Positions 19,228-28,874 are shown, counted from the first letter of the stretch. The stretch: 57,170 nucleotides of DNA from Deltaproteobacteria bacterium (GCA_029553295.1 JAKPCK010000151.1:1-57170); one strand, 5' to 3'. Notes: generated from the letters alone by a model not told the origin. Made by a program: numbers and translations.

Positions 19228-21742
19228 GGGGGACTAAAAGTTCTGTAGCTGTCTCCATCTCATGTCTCACAATCTGCTCCATTATATCTGACTCTTCCTC
19301 TTTTACCTCAAGGACCAGTTCATCATGAATCTGCATGATAAGCCTTGAAGAGAGATCCTCTTCTTTAATCCTCTTTGAGATCTTTACCATTGCTATCTTT
19401 ATTATATCTGCTGCCGTGCCCTGGATGGGTGTATTCATGGCAGCCCTCTCACCAAGCTGCCTTATATTCGTATCAGGGTTATTGAGTTCTGGTATATATC
19501 TTATCCTGCCAAATAAGGTCCTTACAAAGCCGTTTTTCCTTGCCTCATCTACCACCCCCTCCATATACTCCCTGACATATCTATATCGTGCAAAATAGGC
19601 ATCTATATAGTCCTGGGCCTCCCTTGGGGGTATGCCAAGCTCCTTTGAGAGACCATATCCGCTCATACCATAGATTATGCCAAAGTTTATCACCTTTGCT
19701 GTCCTTCTCATCTCAGGGGTCACAGACTCAGGGGCAACACCAAAGACCTCCACAGCCACCTTTGTGTGTATATCCTCATCCCTAAGGAATGTCTCAATGA
19801 GCATGGGGTCTTTAGATATGTGGGCAAGGACCCTTAATTCTATCTGGGAGTAATCTGATGAGAGGAGGACGAAACCATCTGCAGGGACAAAGGCCTCCCT
19901 TATCCTCTTTCCCTCTTCCCCCCGTATGGGTATATTCTGGAGATTGGGGTCGCTACTGCTTAGCCTCCCTGTTGCCACCACCATCTGATTAAAAGATGCA
20001 TGGATCCTCCCTGTGGAAGGGTTTATAAGTGATGGCAGGACATCTATATAAGTGCTTTTAAGCTTGCTTAGTGTCCTGTATTCAAGGATTTTAGATGGTA
20101 TGGGATGGAGGGCAGATAAGACCTCAAGGACCTCTATATCTGTTGAATATCCAGTCTTTGTCTTTTTCTGGGGAGGGAGTTTCAGGACATCAAAAAGGAT
20201 TTTTGACAGCTGCTGGGGTGAGTTTATATTGAACGGCTCACCGGAGAGGCTGTATATATCTTTTACAATGGCATTGATACGACCGTCTAAGGCCCTGGAT
20301 AACTCATTGAGCATCCTCCTGTCCACCCTTACACCGTAGAACTCCATCTCCGCCAAGACCTCAATAAGGGGCATCTCTATGTTGTAAAATAGGTCAATAA
20401 GGCCTAATTCCTCCATATTCCTCTTCATTGCCTCTTTTAGATCAGGGAGACAGGATACAGTAGTGCGGCCATGACCTAAGTATTCACCGGATATTGTGGC
20501 CAGGTTATAGTCCTTTCTCAATGGATTTATTAGATATGCGGCAAGCATGGTGTCAAAAAATCTCCATATGGGGTATTTAGGAGCCCCTTCAGGCTTGCCT
20601 GAAGAGATGAGGTAACCTAAAAAAGGCTTTAAGTTATGGATGACTATCTCTTCTGAAGAATCTAAGATACTGTAAAGCTCGTCCCTTGAGGATGAGGAAT
20701 ATACACCCATACCATCAGAGGCATAAAACCTCTCTATGTCCATATCTACAGGCATCCTCCCCCTGTATTCTATGGTCAGGCCTATGACCTTTTTATCCAA
20801 TTCGCTAAGGCATACAGCTTTATCTTTTATGTCATGGGATGGGTCTCTCTTAAGCTCATTATAAAAGGATGTGAACTCCAATTCCCTGTAAATATCCCTC
20901 AATCCATCGGTGTCTTCTTTCCCTGCCTTTATCTGGCCCTCACCTATTTCAATGGGACAGTCCATCTTTATAGTGGCAAGGGCCTTGCTCATATAGGCAT
21001 TGTCTCTCCCCAAAATAAGCTTCTCTCTGATAGAGGGCTTTTTTATTTTCTCTATGTTCTTGTATATATCCTCAATAGGGCCGAACTCCTGGATGAGCTG
21101 CCTTGCTGTCTTCTCCCCTATCCCTGCCACCCCTGGTATATTATCCGATGAATCGCCACAGAGGGCCAGAAAGTCAACAATAAGGGATGGATTAACGCCG
21201 AAACGCCCCTCTACCTCTTTGGCACCAATAAGGATGTTTTTCATTGTATCGAATATATATACCCTGTCTGAGATGAGCTGCATCATGTCCTTATCGCTTG
21301 TGACAATGTAGATTAATGCCGGTCTATCCTGTAGTCTCTTTACAAGGGTGCCTATAATGTCATCTGCCTCATATCCATCCTGCTCAAGGATAGGGAATCC
21401 CATGGCCTGGACAATCCTTTTTACATATGGTATCTGGATAGATAAATTATCCGGCATGGCTGGCCTCTGGGACTTATACTCTTTGAATATCTCCTCCCTG
21501 AAAGAAGGCACCCTGGAGTCAAAGGCTATGGCAAGGACATCAGGGTTTTGGGTCTTTATAAGCCTCCTTAACATCCCCAGGAATGCGTATATTGCATTTG
21601 TTGGAAGACCCTTTGAGTTGGACAGGTGAGGCGTGGCATAAAATGCCCTGTAGAGATATGAGTGGCCATCTATCAGGAATATCCTCTCTTGTCCTGAAGG
21701 AATATCTGCCTGTAGTCTGGTGTTTAATCGTCCGTTGTCCAT
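19178..21742 (-). CDS. polA: DNA polymerase I, 3'-5' exonuclease domain degenerate
   Basis: Repair and lagging-strand polymerase of 854 residues. The N-terminal 5'-nuclease is intact (FLIDGHSYLYRAFYA, EQDGYEADDIIG, TSDKDMMQLIS, GDSSDNIPGVAGIGEKTA). The polymerase domain has motif A SSDYSQIELRVLAHIS (about residue 637), motif B RRTAKVINFGIIYGMSGYG (about 690) and motif C QIHDELVLEV (about 812). The middle domain lacks the DxE of exonuclease motif I. It has NLKPF where motif II has NLKYD, and shows no YxxxD of motif III. It should therefore not proofread, like the Bacillus and Thermus enzymes. The N-terminus is about 18 residues longer than usual, so a later start is possible. Confidence 0.95.
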   Translation of the reverse strand: MDNGRLNTRLQADIPSGQERIFLIDGHSYLYRAFYATPHLSNSKGLPTNAIYAFLGMLRRLIKTQNPDVLAIAFDSRVPSFREEIFKEYKSQRPAMPDNLSIQIPYVKRIVQAMGFPILEQDGYEADDIIGTLVKRLQDRPALIYIVTSDKDMMQLISDRVYIFDTMKNILIGAKEVEGRFGVNPSLIVDFLALCGDSSDNIPGVAGIGEKTARQLIQEFGPIEDIYKNIEKIKKPSIREKLILGRDNAYMSKALATIKMDCPIEIGEGQIKAGKEDTDGLRDIYRELEFTSFYNELKRDPSHDIKDKAVCLSELDKKVIGLTIEYRGRMPVDMDIERFYASDGMGVYSSSSRDELYSILDSSEEIVIHNLKPFLGYLISSGKPEGAPKYPIWRFFDTMLAAYLINPLRKDYNLATISGEYLGHGRTTVSCLPDLKEAMKRNMEELGLIDLFYNIEMPLIEVLAEMEFYGVRVDRRMLNELSRALDGRINAIVKDIYSLSGEPFNINSPQQLSKILFDVLKLPPQKKTKTGYSTDIEVLEVLSALHPIPSKILEYRTLSKLKSTYIDVLPSLINPSTGRIHASFNQMVVATGRLSSSDPNLQNIPIRGEEGKRIREAFVPADGFVLLSSDYSQIELRVLAHISKDPMLIETFLRDEDIHTKVAVEVFGVAPESVTPEMRRTAKVINFGIIYGMSGYGLSKELGIPPREAQDYIDAYFARYRYVREYMEGVVDEARKNGFVRTLFGRIRYIPELNNPDTNIRQLGERAAMNTPIQGTAADIIKIAMVKISKRIKEEDLSSRLIMQIHDELVLEVKEEESDIMEQIVRHEMETATELLVPLKVSLGMGKNWALAHG

Positions 21743-21755
21743 TTTTATCTCTATA

Positions 21756-22199
21756 TTACACCGGGAAATATGTCTTTATCTTAAACATCCTTTTTTCTGG
21801 AAACCTGTATATCCTGATGGAAAATCTCCTCTCCACATCTGCAAGAAATGTGTCTATCTCCTTTTTTGTCTTAGCGGTTATGGTAAACCATAGGTTTAGC
21901 TCCCCATCCCTCTCATAGTTGTGGGTAACCCCGCTATGCCTGTTAATGGCCTTTGCTATCTCCACAATCTTATCTTCCTCTACATGGAGCCCGCACAATA
22001 CACTCTCATAGCCCAGCCTTTTTCTCTCCAGTATGGGCCCTATACGCCTTATGACTCCTTTTTCCTTAAGGGCCTTTATCCTGTTGAGGACCATTTCTTC
22101 ATTGAGCCCCACCATCTCACCGATAATCCTAAAGGGCCTTCTATCAACAGGGAACCCCTCCTGGATCATATTCAGTATCTTCCTGTCTATGTCATCCAT
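21756..22199 (-). CDS. Lrp/AsnC-family siroheme decarboxylase subunit (AhbA/AhbB-like)
   Basis: A 147-residue protein with an N-terminal AsnC-type HTH (DRPFRIIGEMVGL... reads as RRPFRIIGEMVGLNEEMVLNR here) and a C-terminal ferredoxin-like domain. The signature GVTHNYERDGELNLWFTI (about residues 90-107) and the final RMFKIKTYF match siroheme decarboxylases of the alternative heme pathway and NirDLGH relatives. Those proteins convert siroheme to didecarboxysiroheme rather than regulate genes. Normally two such subunits act together; only one is here. It sits 13 bases upstream of polA. Confidence 0.82.
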   Translation of the reverse strand: MDDIDRKILNMIQEGFPVDRRPFRIIGEMVGLNEEMVLNRIKALKEKGVIRRIGPILERKRLGYESVLCGLHVEEDKIVEIAKAINRHSGVTHNYERDGELNLWFTITAKTKKEIDTFLADVERRFSIRIYRFPEKRMFKIKTYFPV

Positions 22200-22346
22200 A
22201 GCCTATGCCTTATCTGCAACCCCATTAATCTAAACAATTATGAATGGATACAGGGCTTTTATGCACTATATTAAAACACTTTGTCCGTGTTTGTAAAATC
22301 AATTTGTCCTGCCATAGTGATTTTGTATTGAGATGATAAGAAACCC

Positions 22347-22380
22347 TTAAAAGGTCTCATGTTCTGGTGTATATCTGTGA
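22347..22380 (+). repeat. dispersed short repeat, diverged copy
   Basis: TTAAAAGGTCTC at 22347-22358 is identical to the copy at 18269. It is followed by the diverged TCTGGTGTATATC. It lies in the 262-base gap between the ligase gene and the siroheme-decarboxylase gene. Apart from this and a terminator, I see nothing else in that gap. Confidence 0.5.
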
Positions 22381-22417
22381 GGCCCTTATTGATAAAAAGT
22401 GGTATTCATAAGGAACT

Positions 22418-22446
22418 TCAAAAAACAACCCGCAGCATGCCACGGG
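22418..22446 (-). terminator. rho-independent terminator of the liv/ligase operon
   Basis: On the minus strand, CCCGTGG-CATG-CTGCGGG (22446-22429) forms a seven-pair stem with two G-T pairs and is followed by TTGTTTTTTG. It lies 15 bases after the acyl-CoA ligase stop codon. Confidence 0.75.
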
Positions 22447-22461
22447 ATATCCATTAAAGCC

Positions 22462-24120
22462 CTATCTCTTTTTCTTTTCCTTTTCCAGCTTCCTCTTTTC
22501 CTCGTCCCTTATCTCACGCCTGAGGAGTTTTCCCACCTTTGATTTGGGCAGCATGTCCCTGAACTCTATATATTGGGGGACCTTATATGGTGCAAGTCTA
22601 TCCCTGCACCACCTTATAAGCTCTGTGCTTCCAACACCTTTGGCATCCTCCTTAAGGACAACAATGGCCTTTATACGCTCCCCCACCTTAGGGTCGGGTA
22701 TACCAACCACACATGCGCCTATCACTGTTGGGTGGTCCTGAAGGGCTGCCTCCACCTCTGATGCAGAGACCCTGTAGGCCTTATACTTTATGACATCTGC
22801 TGTCCTCTCCATGAACTGAAGCTGTCCATCCTCTGTCATAGAGACAAAGTCACCCATACGATAATACACAGCACCGTCAATGTTTACAAAAGAGCGCTCT
22901 GTCTCTTCGGGCTTTTTCCAGTACTGTTTTATGGTATAGGGTGAAGTGATGAGGAGCTCACCGACTTCACCCTGGGGGAGTGGTTGAAGGGTCTCTTGAT
23001 CCGCTACAATGCACTTCCTTGTCTTCAAAGGTGTTCCTATTGTCTTTGGCCCTGGCTCACGGTCAAGGAGGCTGTATGTTACATGGCCTATCTCTGTGGA
23101 GCCATAGACCTGATATAAGGGTATATGATAACGCTCTTTCCAGCTCTTGAATACCTCTACAGGCAGTGCATCTCCACCACAGTAACAGTATCTCAGGGAG
23201 CTGAGGTTATACTGGTCAAGTCTGTCGTTTTCGAGGATCATCCTGTATAGTGCAGGGACTCCAAGCATCCACCTTATCTTATACCTCTCTATGGCAGAGA
23301 GTACTGCATCCACCTCAGGCGTGGGCATCAATACCACTTTATTTCCGAAATTGAAACCAAAGGCTATTGCAAAACCCTTTGCCATTATATGGAAGAGGGG
23401 GTTTATCATCAAAACGCTATCATTACCCTCATCTACATGGTCTCTTATAACATCGTCCATGATATCCCTTATATACGAAACCTCTCCTGCATGGTTTCCA
23501 GGGACTCCCTTGGGAAAACCTGTTGTTCCTCCTGTATACATGATGTATGCGAGGTCATTATAGGGGTCTATGTCTACCCGAGGAGGTTTTAAAATGCTTT
23601 TGTAGAGTATGTGATTGAAAGGGATTACCTTATCACTTTTTTCAACAACCCCTCTTGGTATCTTATCAAACATATACCCGATGAATTTTTTCCATGGTGG
23701 CAAAAGGTCAACGAGGTTTGTCACTATGACCTTTTCAAGACCTGTCTCCTTCATTACCTCCTTTACATAACCGAAGTTTGTATCAAGACATATAATGGCC
23801 TTAACATCTGCATCCCTAACCATATAAGCTATCTCATAGGCAGTATATATGGGAGATACAGGCACCAAAACAGCACCTATCTTATTGATGGCAAAATTGG
23901 CAATAATCCACTGGGGGCAGTTGGGTATATACAAAAGGACCTTATCCTGTTTTTTTATGCCCACCATATTCATAAGCCCATATGCAAACTTATCAATGTA
24001 TGTGGACAGCCTTCCATAGGTAAATCGTTCCCCGAGGTATACCAGTGCAGTATGGTCAGAGTATTTAGCTGCCATCTCTTCAAAACGGGTAAATGTATAT
24101 TCGTTCTCAAATTCTCTCAT
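22462..24120 (-). CDS. acyl-CoA synthetase (AMP-forming, class I adenylate-forming)
   Basis: Activates a carboxylic acid to its CoA ester through an acyl-adenylate. The 552-residue product shows the P-loop YIMYTGGTTGFPKGVP (about residues 192-207), VYGSTEIGHVTY (about 340), YRMGDFVSM (about 424) and the C-terminal catalytic lysine region PKSKVGKLLRREIRDEE (about 525-541). An AGAGG sits upstream of the ATG. It lies 11 bases behind livF in the same operon. That links it to import by the LivKHMGF system and suggests the transported solute is an organic acid, possibly aromatic, rather than an amino acid. The substrate is inferred only from this context. Confidence 0.93.
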   Translation of the reverse strand: MREFENEYTFTRFEEMAAKYSDHTALVYLGERFTYGRLSTYIDKFAYGLMNMVGIKKQDKVLLYIPNCPQWIIANFAINKIGAVLVPVSPIYTAYEIAYMVRDADVKAIICLDTNFGYVKEVMKETGLEKVIVTNLVDLLPPWKKFIGYMFDKIPRGVVEKSDKVIPFNHILYKSILKPPRVDIDPYNDLAYIMYTGGTTGFPKGVPGNHAGEVSYIRDIMDDVIRDHVDEGNDSVLMINPLFHIMAKGFAIAFGFNFGNKVVLMPTPEVDAVLSAIERYKIRWMLGVPALYRMILENDRLDQYNLSSLRYCYCGGDALPVEVFKSWKERYHIPLYQVYGSTEIGHVTYSLLDREPGPKTIGTPLKTRKCIVADQETLQPLPQGEVGELLITSPYTIKQYWKKPEETERSFVNIDGAVYYRMGDFVSMTEDGQLQFMERTADVIKYKAYRVSASEVEAALQDHPTVIGACVVGIPDPKVGERIKAIVVLKEDAKGVGSTELIRWCRDRLAPYKVPQYIEFRDMLPKSKVGKLLRREIRDEEKRKLEKEKKKR

Positions 24121-24131
24121 ATTTAGACCTC

Positions 24132-24878
24132 TTATACACCAAAGTATGCTGACTTCACGTCTGGATTATCCATCAATTCCTCTTTTGTCCCGGATAAGAC
24201 ACTGGAGCCGTTTTCCATTATATACCCGTAATCAATGATAGGGAGGACAGGTCTTGCATACTGCTCGGTTATGATAATACTTATGCCCTTTGTATCCCTT
24301 ATCTCCTTTGTGCCATCTATTACTATCTTCTGATATGCAGGGCTAAGACCAAGGAGTGGTTCATCAAGGAGCAGTATCTTTGGATTTGCCATAAGGGCCC
24401 TACCAATGGCAAGCATCTGCTGCTCCCCTCCACTTAAAAAACCACCCTGTCTGTTTAGGTGGTCCTTTAACCTGGGAAACAGATTCAACACATAATCTAT
24501 GTTCTCTTTTGTCTGTCTCCTTGTTGAGAGGTATGCCCCTATCTTCAGGTTTTCAAGGACAGAGCTTTCAGGGAATATCCTCCTCCTCTCAGGACACAGT
24601 ATAATGCCTTTTTTTGCCCTTTTATGGGGCTTTAGTTCTGTCATGTTCTCGCCATCAAGAAAGATACTGCCAAACACAGTAATACGCTCTCCACCCTTCA
24701 TCTCCTCTTTTTTCTTTATATCAAGGATGATGCCTGACAGGGTATACATGAGGGTGCTCTTGCCTGCACTGTTGGAACCAAAAATCCCTATAATCTTACC
24801 ATCTTCACACTGTAGACTCACATTGTTTAATGCAAGCATGTTTTCATAAAAAACCATCATCTCCCGAGCTTCGAACAT
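24132..24878 (-). CDS. livF: branched-chain amino-acid-type ABC transporter ATPase LivF
   Basis: A 248-residue ABC ATPase of the LivF branch. It has Walker A GSNSAGKST (about residues 34-42), the Q-loop region IILCPERRRIFPESSVLENL typical of LivF, signature FLSGGEQQMLAIGRALM (about 145) and Walker B ILLLDEP. The start follows GAGGTG at good spacing. It pairs with LivG on the cytoplasmic side of the LivHM permease. Confidence 0.93.
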   Translation of the reverse strand: MFEAREMMVFYENMLALNNVSLQCEDGKIIGIFGSNSAGKSTLMYTLSGIILDIKKKEEMKGGERITVFGSIFLDGENMTELKPHKRAKKGIILCPERRRIFPESSVLENLKIGAYLSTRRQTKENIDYVLNLFPRLKDHLNRQGGFLSGGEQQMLAIGRALMANPKILLLDEPLLGLSPAYQKIVIDGTKEIRDTKGISIIITEQYARPVLPIIDYGYIMENGSSVLSGTKEELMDNPDVKSAYFGV

Positions 24879-24882
24879 GGCA

Positions 24883-25650
24883 TTACACCTCTTCGCTCCC
24901 TAAATAGGCCTCTTTGACCCTTTTGTCCTCTATGACCTCACTGTAGTAACCCTCGGCAATCTTTTCACCAAAATTCAGCGCCATGACCCTGTCTGCCACC
25001 CTGAATAGTTCCCTTAAACGGTGCTCTACCATTATAAGTGTTATACCGTCCATCTTAAGCTTCTCTATAAGGGGGAGCATGCTTGCAATCTCACTCATGC
25101 TGAGTCCAGAAAAGACCTCATCGCAGAAGATAATCTCTGGTCTCAAGGCAATGCAGCGGGCAAGCTCCAACCTCTTCTGGTATCCTGTCGGCAGCGTGGA
25201 TGCGAGTTTATAGGGTACCCTGGAGTCCCTCTCAAAACCTATCTCTTCCAGTATATCTACTGCCACTGTATCCCTGTCACCGTGTTTGCCCCCGCCTCGC
25301 CACCCCCCTGTCTTCCTTGCCCTGGGTGACCAAAGGGGCACAATGAGGTTTTTAAATGCTGGCAAGGAATAATAGGGCCTCATTATCTGGAATGTCCTTG
25401 TAATACCCATGTGGGCTATCCTGTGCGGTGGCATATGGGTTATATCATGTCCTCTAAAGGATACATGACCTGAATCAGGCCTTATAAACCCTGTGATGCA
25501 GTTGATAAGCGTTGTCTTTCCTGAGCCATTAGGCCCTATAATACCGTATATCTCACCCTCATAGACATCAAAACTCACATCCATCAGGGCCTTTAACCCC
25601 CCGAAAGACTTGGTAATCCCTTTAATAGATATAATAATGTTATCCTTCAT
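24883..25650 (-). CDS. livG: branched-chain amino-acid-type ABC transporter ATPase LivG
   Basis: About 255 residues. Walker A GPNGSGKTT, the LivG loop GITRTFQIMRPYYSLPAFKN and Walker B IIFCDEVFSGLS are present. The signature is unusual, LPTGYQKRLELARCIAL instead of LSYGQQRRLE, which may weaken or change the ATPase. I start it at ATG 25650, which overlaps the livM stop as ATGA; another ATG is four codons upstream. Confidence 0.92.
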   Translation of the reverse strand: MKDNIIISIKGITKSFGGLKALMDVSFDVYEGEIYGIIGPNGSGKTTLINCITGFIRPDSGHVSFRGHDITHMPPHRIAHMGITRTFQIMRPYYSLPAFKNLIVPLWSPRARKTGGWRGGGKHGDRDTVAVDILEEIGFERDSRVPYKLASTLPTGYQKRLELARCIALRPEIIFCDEVFSGLSMSEIASMLPLIEKLKMDGITLIMVEHRLRELFRVADRVMALNFGEKIAEGYYSEVIEDKRVKEAYLGSEEV

Positions 25651-26657
25651 ACCCTTACCCATCTTTCAAACTGATGATACTTTCGCTGGAGATAGACCAT
25701 GAGGCCCTCGCTCTTCAATACAATAAATCCCGTGAGGGCAGCACAGTAAATAACAATCCTGAATGTCCCGAAGAACCTTAAAAACTCCGAAAGGGGCACA
25801 AGTATAAAACTACCTATGACTGCCCCAACAAGGGTGCCGCCGCCTCCAATAACAACAGAGGCAATGGGTATTATGGAGAAATCAAGGGCAAATAAGGATA
25901 AACCTGCCCACATATAAAGGTGTGCAATATATGCACCTCCGAAACAGCACATAAAGGATGCAATGAATACAGCAAGGGTCTTCATATATGTTACGCTTAT
26001 GCCTGATGCCCTGACTGCCTGGTCATTGTCTTTCACGCCCCTTATGACAAGCCCTATATCCTGATTGACAAACCTCCTCATACCAAAGAGAAACAATAGC
26101 ATAAATACTATTATTGCATAATGCTCCACATATTCATGGGGAAAACTGTCTACGCCTGTTATACCGTTGGTGCCACCGAGGATATTGAGTGCCTCTATAA
26201 CACGGGTGGCAAGGAGGGGATACATGAGTGTTACAATGGCAAAATATACACCTCTTAGAGGCAGGCACGGCATCACTGTCAAGGTGCAGAAAAATGCCCC
26301 TAAAATGGTGGCAAGGGGTATGGATAGATATATGGGCAGATGGAGATAGACATTAAATATTGCCGATAGATAGCCTCCTACACCCACAAAAAATGCACCG
26401 CCGAGGCAAACAAGACCCACATAGTTGGCAAGGAAGTCAAAGGCAAGGGCAAGGAGGGAATAGACGAACATAATATTCACAACCCTTTTCCAGTATGGTG
26501 CGAGCTCGAGGAATAAAGGCAAGACAAGGACGCCCACTATAAGGAGCAACCTGGGCCCCATAAGATACAGTATCTCCCTGTACGAGGAGATGGCATAGAT
26601 ACCCTCTGTCCTGACCTTTATACCCCTGTCAATCCTTTCTTTGCGCATCATCTCCAT
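25647..26657 (-). CDS. livM: branched-chain amino-acid-type ABC transporter permease LivM
   Basis: A 336-residue permease with about nine or ten hydrophobic segments and the family marks NYVGLVCLGGAFFVGVGGYL, VLPCLPLRGVYFAIVTL-like MPCLPLRGVYFAIVTLMYP (about residue 127), and GGGGTLVGAVIGSFILVPL. A charged N-terminus of about 25 residues precedes the first helix. It follows livH after three bases and overlaps livG by four. Confidence 0.92.
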   Translation of the reverse strand: MEMMRKERIDRGIKVRTEGIYAISSYREILYLMGPRLLLIVGVLVLPLFLELAPYWKRVVNIMFVYSLLALAFDFLANYVGLVCLGGAFFVGVGGYLSAIFNVYLHLPIYLSIPLATILGAFFCTLTVMPCLPLRGVYFAIVTLMYPLLATRVIEALNILGGTNGITGVDSFPHEYVEHYAIIVFMLLFLFGMRRFVNQDIGLVIRGVKDNDQAVRASGISVTYMKTLAVFIASFMCCFGGAYIAHLYMWAGLSLFALDFSIIPIASVVIGGGGTLVGAVIGSFILVPLSEFLRFFGTFRIVIYCAALTGFIVLKSEGLMVYLQRKYHQFERWVRV

Positions 26658-26660
26658 TGT

Positions 26661-27530
26661 CTATACCCTCTCTTCCAGTTCTTTCTGTTTTCCGAATATC
26701 CCTGAAGGCTTGATGAGAAGTGTAATAATTATAGCCAGGAGGGCAACAACCATCTGATAATGGGATGACAAAAATGCCTCTGTCAGTATCTGGGCAAAGC
26801 CGATTATAAATGAGGCGAGTATGGTACCTCCCCAGCTACCCAACCCCCCTATTACACATACAGCTATGGCAAAGATAAGGACGTTATATCCTGCCTCAAC
26901 AATGATATTCCCAAGGGGTAAAAGGACAACCGCAGCAAACCCGGCGAGCCCGGAACCTATGGCAAGGGATATGATAGCTGTGGTATCAGAGTCGATACCC
27001 AACATCATAGCAGCCCTCTCGTCCTGGGCTATACCCCTTAAGGCAAGACCGATCTTATTAAAGTGGGTAAAAAGATATAGCAGTATAAAAGTGCATATAC
27101 CAACACCGACTACAATGAGCCTCTGATGGTCTATGTTTGTCCCCAGGATGTTAACAGAGCCGGCAGAGAATGTCGGGAGCGTGAATGTCATACCCCTCAG
27201 ACCCCCCCACCTTAACCCCTCAAGGATTGCAAGGCCTATGGCATATGTGGCTATAATCTCTGATATCTCCATACCCCTTATCCTTATGAGGATAAAGCGG
27301 TATATCAATGCGCCTATGATACATGTTATGGCAATGGCTATAAATATGGCAAAAGGATATGGAAAACCCTCAAACTTGTTCATAAATAGCCATGCAATAT
27401 ACCCTGTAGTTATATACAGGGCACCGTGGGCAAAATTAGGCAACCTGCTTATGCTGTATACCAAGGTAAAACCCAGTGATATGAGGGAGAGGGTTATACT
27501 GTTTATAATGCCATAAACTATTATTTCCAC
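26661..27530 (-). CDS. livH: branched-chain amino-acid-type ABC transporter permease LivH
   Basis: A 289-residue permease with about eight hydrophobic segments. Typical LivH stretches are INSITLSLISLGFTLVYSIS at the N-terminus, LPNFAHGALYITTGYIAW, the cytoplasmic EAA-like loop GIAQDERAAMMLGID (about residue 172) and GGLGSWGGTILASFIIG (about 227). It lies 14 bases downstream of the binding-protein gene. Confidence 0.92.
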   Translation of the reverse strand: MEIIVYGIINSITLSLISLGFTLVYSISRLPNFAHGALYITTGYIAWLFMNKFEGFPYPFAIFIAIAITCIIGALIYRFILIRIRGMEISEIIATYAIGLAILEGLRWGGLRGMTFTLPTFSAGSVNILGTNIDHQRLIVVGVGICTFILLYLFTHFNKIGLALRGIAQDERAAMMLGIDSDTTAIISLAIGSGLAGFAAVVLLPLGNIIVEAGYNVLIFAIAVCVIGGLGSWGGTILASFIIGFAQILTEAFLSSHYQMVVALLAIIITLLIKPSGIFGKQKELEERV

Positions 27531-27544
27531 GGTGCCCCCTTATA

Positions 27545-28801
27545 TTATTTCATCCATGGCGGAAGCATGGCTTTGCCTTCAGCTACCTTAGGAGGGAAGA
27601 CCTGGACCCTCTTGCCTGCCTGCCACTGGAATATACATGTTACTGCCCCTTCTTTGGGGTCATAGGAGGGTATAATCTGATGGGATTTATCAAACCTCAT
27701 CCTCCCGTATACACCCATCAAATCCTGTGTTTCAAGTGCCTTGATTACTTTTTCAGGGTCTATACTCCCTGCCCTCTCTATGGCATCTTTTAATTGATAC
27801 ACTGCCATATAGCTCGAAGATGTGCCGTAGCCTTCAGGTTCAAGACCCCACCTCTTTTTATATGCCTCTACAAACTTCATTGTCCAGGGTGTTATCTTTG
27901 CAGGTGCATTGCCGCCGTTACATAGATTGACAATAAGATATTCACCCTTCCCGCCTGTTGCCTTCCAGAAACCGGGCTGCTCAGCAGCACAGACAAAGCC
28001 CACCGGTATAGCCTTGATCTTCATATCACTCCACTGTTTAAGCAAAACCGCACTCTCAGGCATATCCATCCATATGAAAAGTATCTGTGCACCTTTGTTT
28101 TTTGCATCGGTTAAGCCAAGGGAATAGTCTGTGTTTCCCGTTGGGTATATCTTCATGTCTATTACCTGCCATCCCTTATCAGTAAGCCCCTTTTTCATAA
28201 ATTCCCCGCCCTTACGGGCATGCTCCACATCCTGCACCATTATATATGCCTTGTTAAAACCATAAGACTTTTTCATATCCTCTAAAAACGTGATAAACTC
28301 GTTCATCATATTAAGGGAGCTGTTGGAGTTTCTGAAGCAGTATTTGTATTTATTATAATTATCTGCAACCCTTTTATTATAGAGAGGTGTAAGCGTTCCA
28401 GTAGTAACTATGCTAACCTTCTTATGCTTTGACAGGAGGTCCATTGCTGCAAGGGCTGCCTCAGAACGCACGGGTCCACCTATAATAAAATCTGCCTTCT
28501 TTTCAAGGATGAGTTTTTCTACTGCCAGGAGGGCCTCACTTACAGGCACCCCTGGTTCCAGGTCCCTTGTATCGATGACCTCTACCTTAAAAGGCCTCTT
28601 TGCGCCAGCCACATTAACCCCGCCTTTTGCATTTATCTCTTCTACAGCAAGCTTTATACCCCTTTCTGCATCCCAGCCGTACAGGAATGCGGTTGCAAGT
28701 GGTGCTCCTATGACAATTGGCTTTTCAGCAGACAGAACAGGACCTGGTATGGTAATCAGGACAAAAAATAGACATAGAAAAAAATAGACTAACCTCTTCA
28801 T
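27545..28801 (-). CDS. livK: ABC transporter periplasmic substrate-binding protein (LivK-type)
   Basis: A 418-residue Peripla_BP_6 protein. The signal peptide is clear: MKRLVYFFLCLFFVLITIPG, cut after VLSA, with mature sequence starting EKPIVIGAPLA. The body carries GIKLAVEEINAKGGVNVAGA, the usual first-lobe pattern, and ADFIIGGPVRSEAALA. I start at ATG 28801, which has AAGGGGGG upstream, instead of an in-frame ATG 13 codons earlier. It is the first gene of the liv-ligase operon and lies about 60 bases downstream of a sigma-54 promoter. Its ligand is unknown; an organic acid is more likely than leucine given the attached acyl-CoA ligase. Confidence 0.92.
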   Translation of the reverse strand: MKRLVYFFLCLFFVLITIPGPVLSAEKPIVIGAPLATAFLYGWDAERGIKLAVEEINAKGGVNVAGAKRPFKVEVIDTRDLEPGVPVSEALLAVEKLILEKKADFIIGGPVRSEAALAAMDLLSKHKKVSIVTTGTLTPLYNKRVADNYNKYKYCFRNSNSSLNMMNEFITFLEDMKKSYGFNKAYIMVQDVEHARKGGEFMKKGLTDKGWQVIDMKIYPTGNTDYSLGLTDAKNKGAQILFIWMDMPESAVLLKQWSDMKIKAIPVGFVCAAEQPGFWKATGGKGEYLIVNLCNGGNAPAKITPWTMKFVEAYKKRWGLEPEGYGTSSSYMAVYQLKDAIERAGSIDPEKVIKALETQDLMGVYGRMRFDKSHQIIPSYDPKEGAVTCIFQWQAGKRVQVFPPKVAEGKAMLPPWMK

Positions 28802-28858
28802 AATACCCCCCTTTTTTATGCTTGAAATAGAATCAAGCAAATTTTATTACTTTGATTA

Positions 28859-28874
28859 AGCAATTATTGTGCCA
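28859..28874 (-). promoter_or_regulatory. sigma-54 (-24/-12) promoter of the liv/ligase operon
   Basis: On the minus strand the sequence is TGGCACAATAATTGCT, a full match to TGGCACRNNNNTTGCW. The -24 GG and -12 GC are in place and livK starts about 60 bases downstream. An imperfect dyad, AAGCATAC/GTATTTGCTT (28896-28914), lies upstream and could be an activator site. The sigma-54 regulator genes sit immediately upstream of the operon. Confidence 0.88.

Noticed and set aside
23611-24126. 171-codon frame opposite the acyl-CoA ligase
   Set aside because: Antisense of a conserved adenylate-forming enzyme; no matching protein pattern.
25100-25200. LivG as a degenerate, inactive ATPase
   Set aside because: The signature motif is unusual, but Walker A and Walker B are intact and the operon is complete, so it is kept as a functional subunit.
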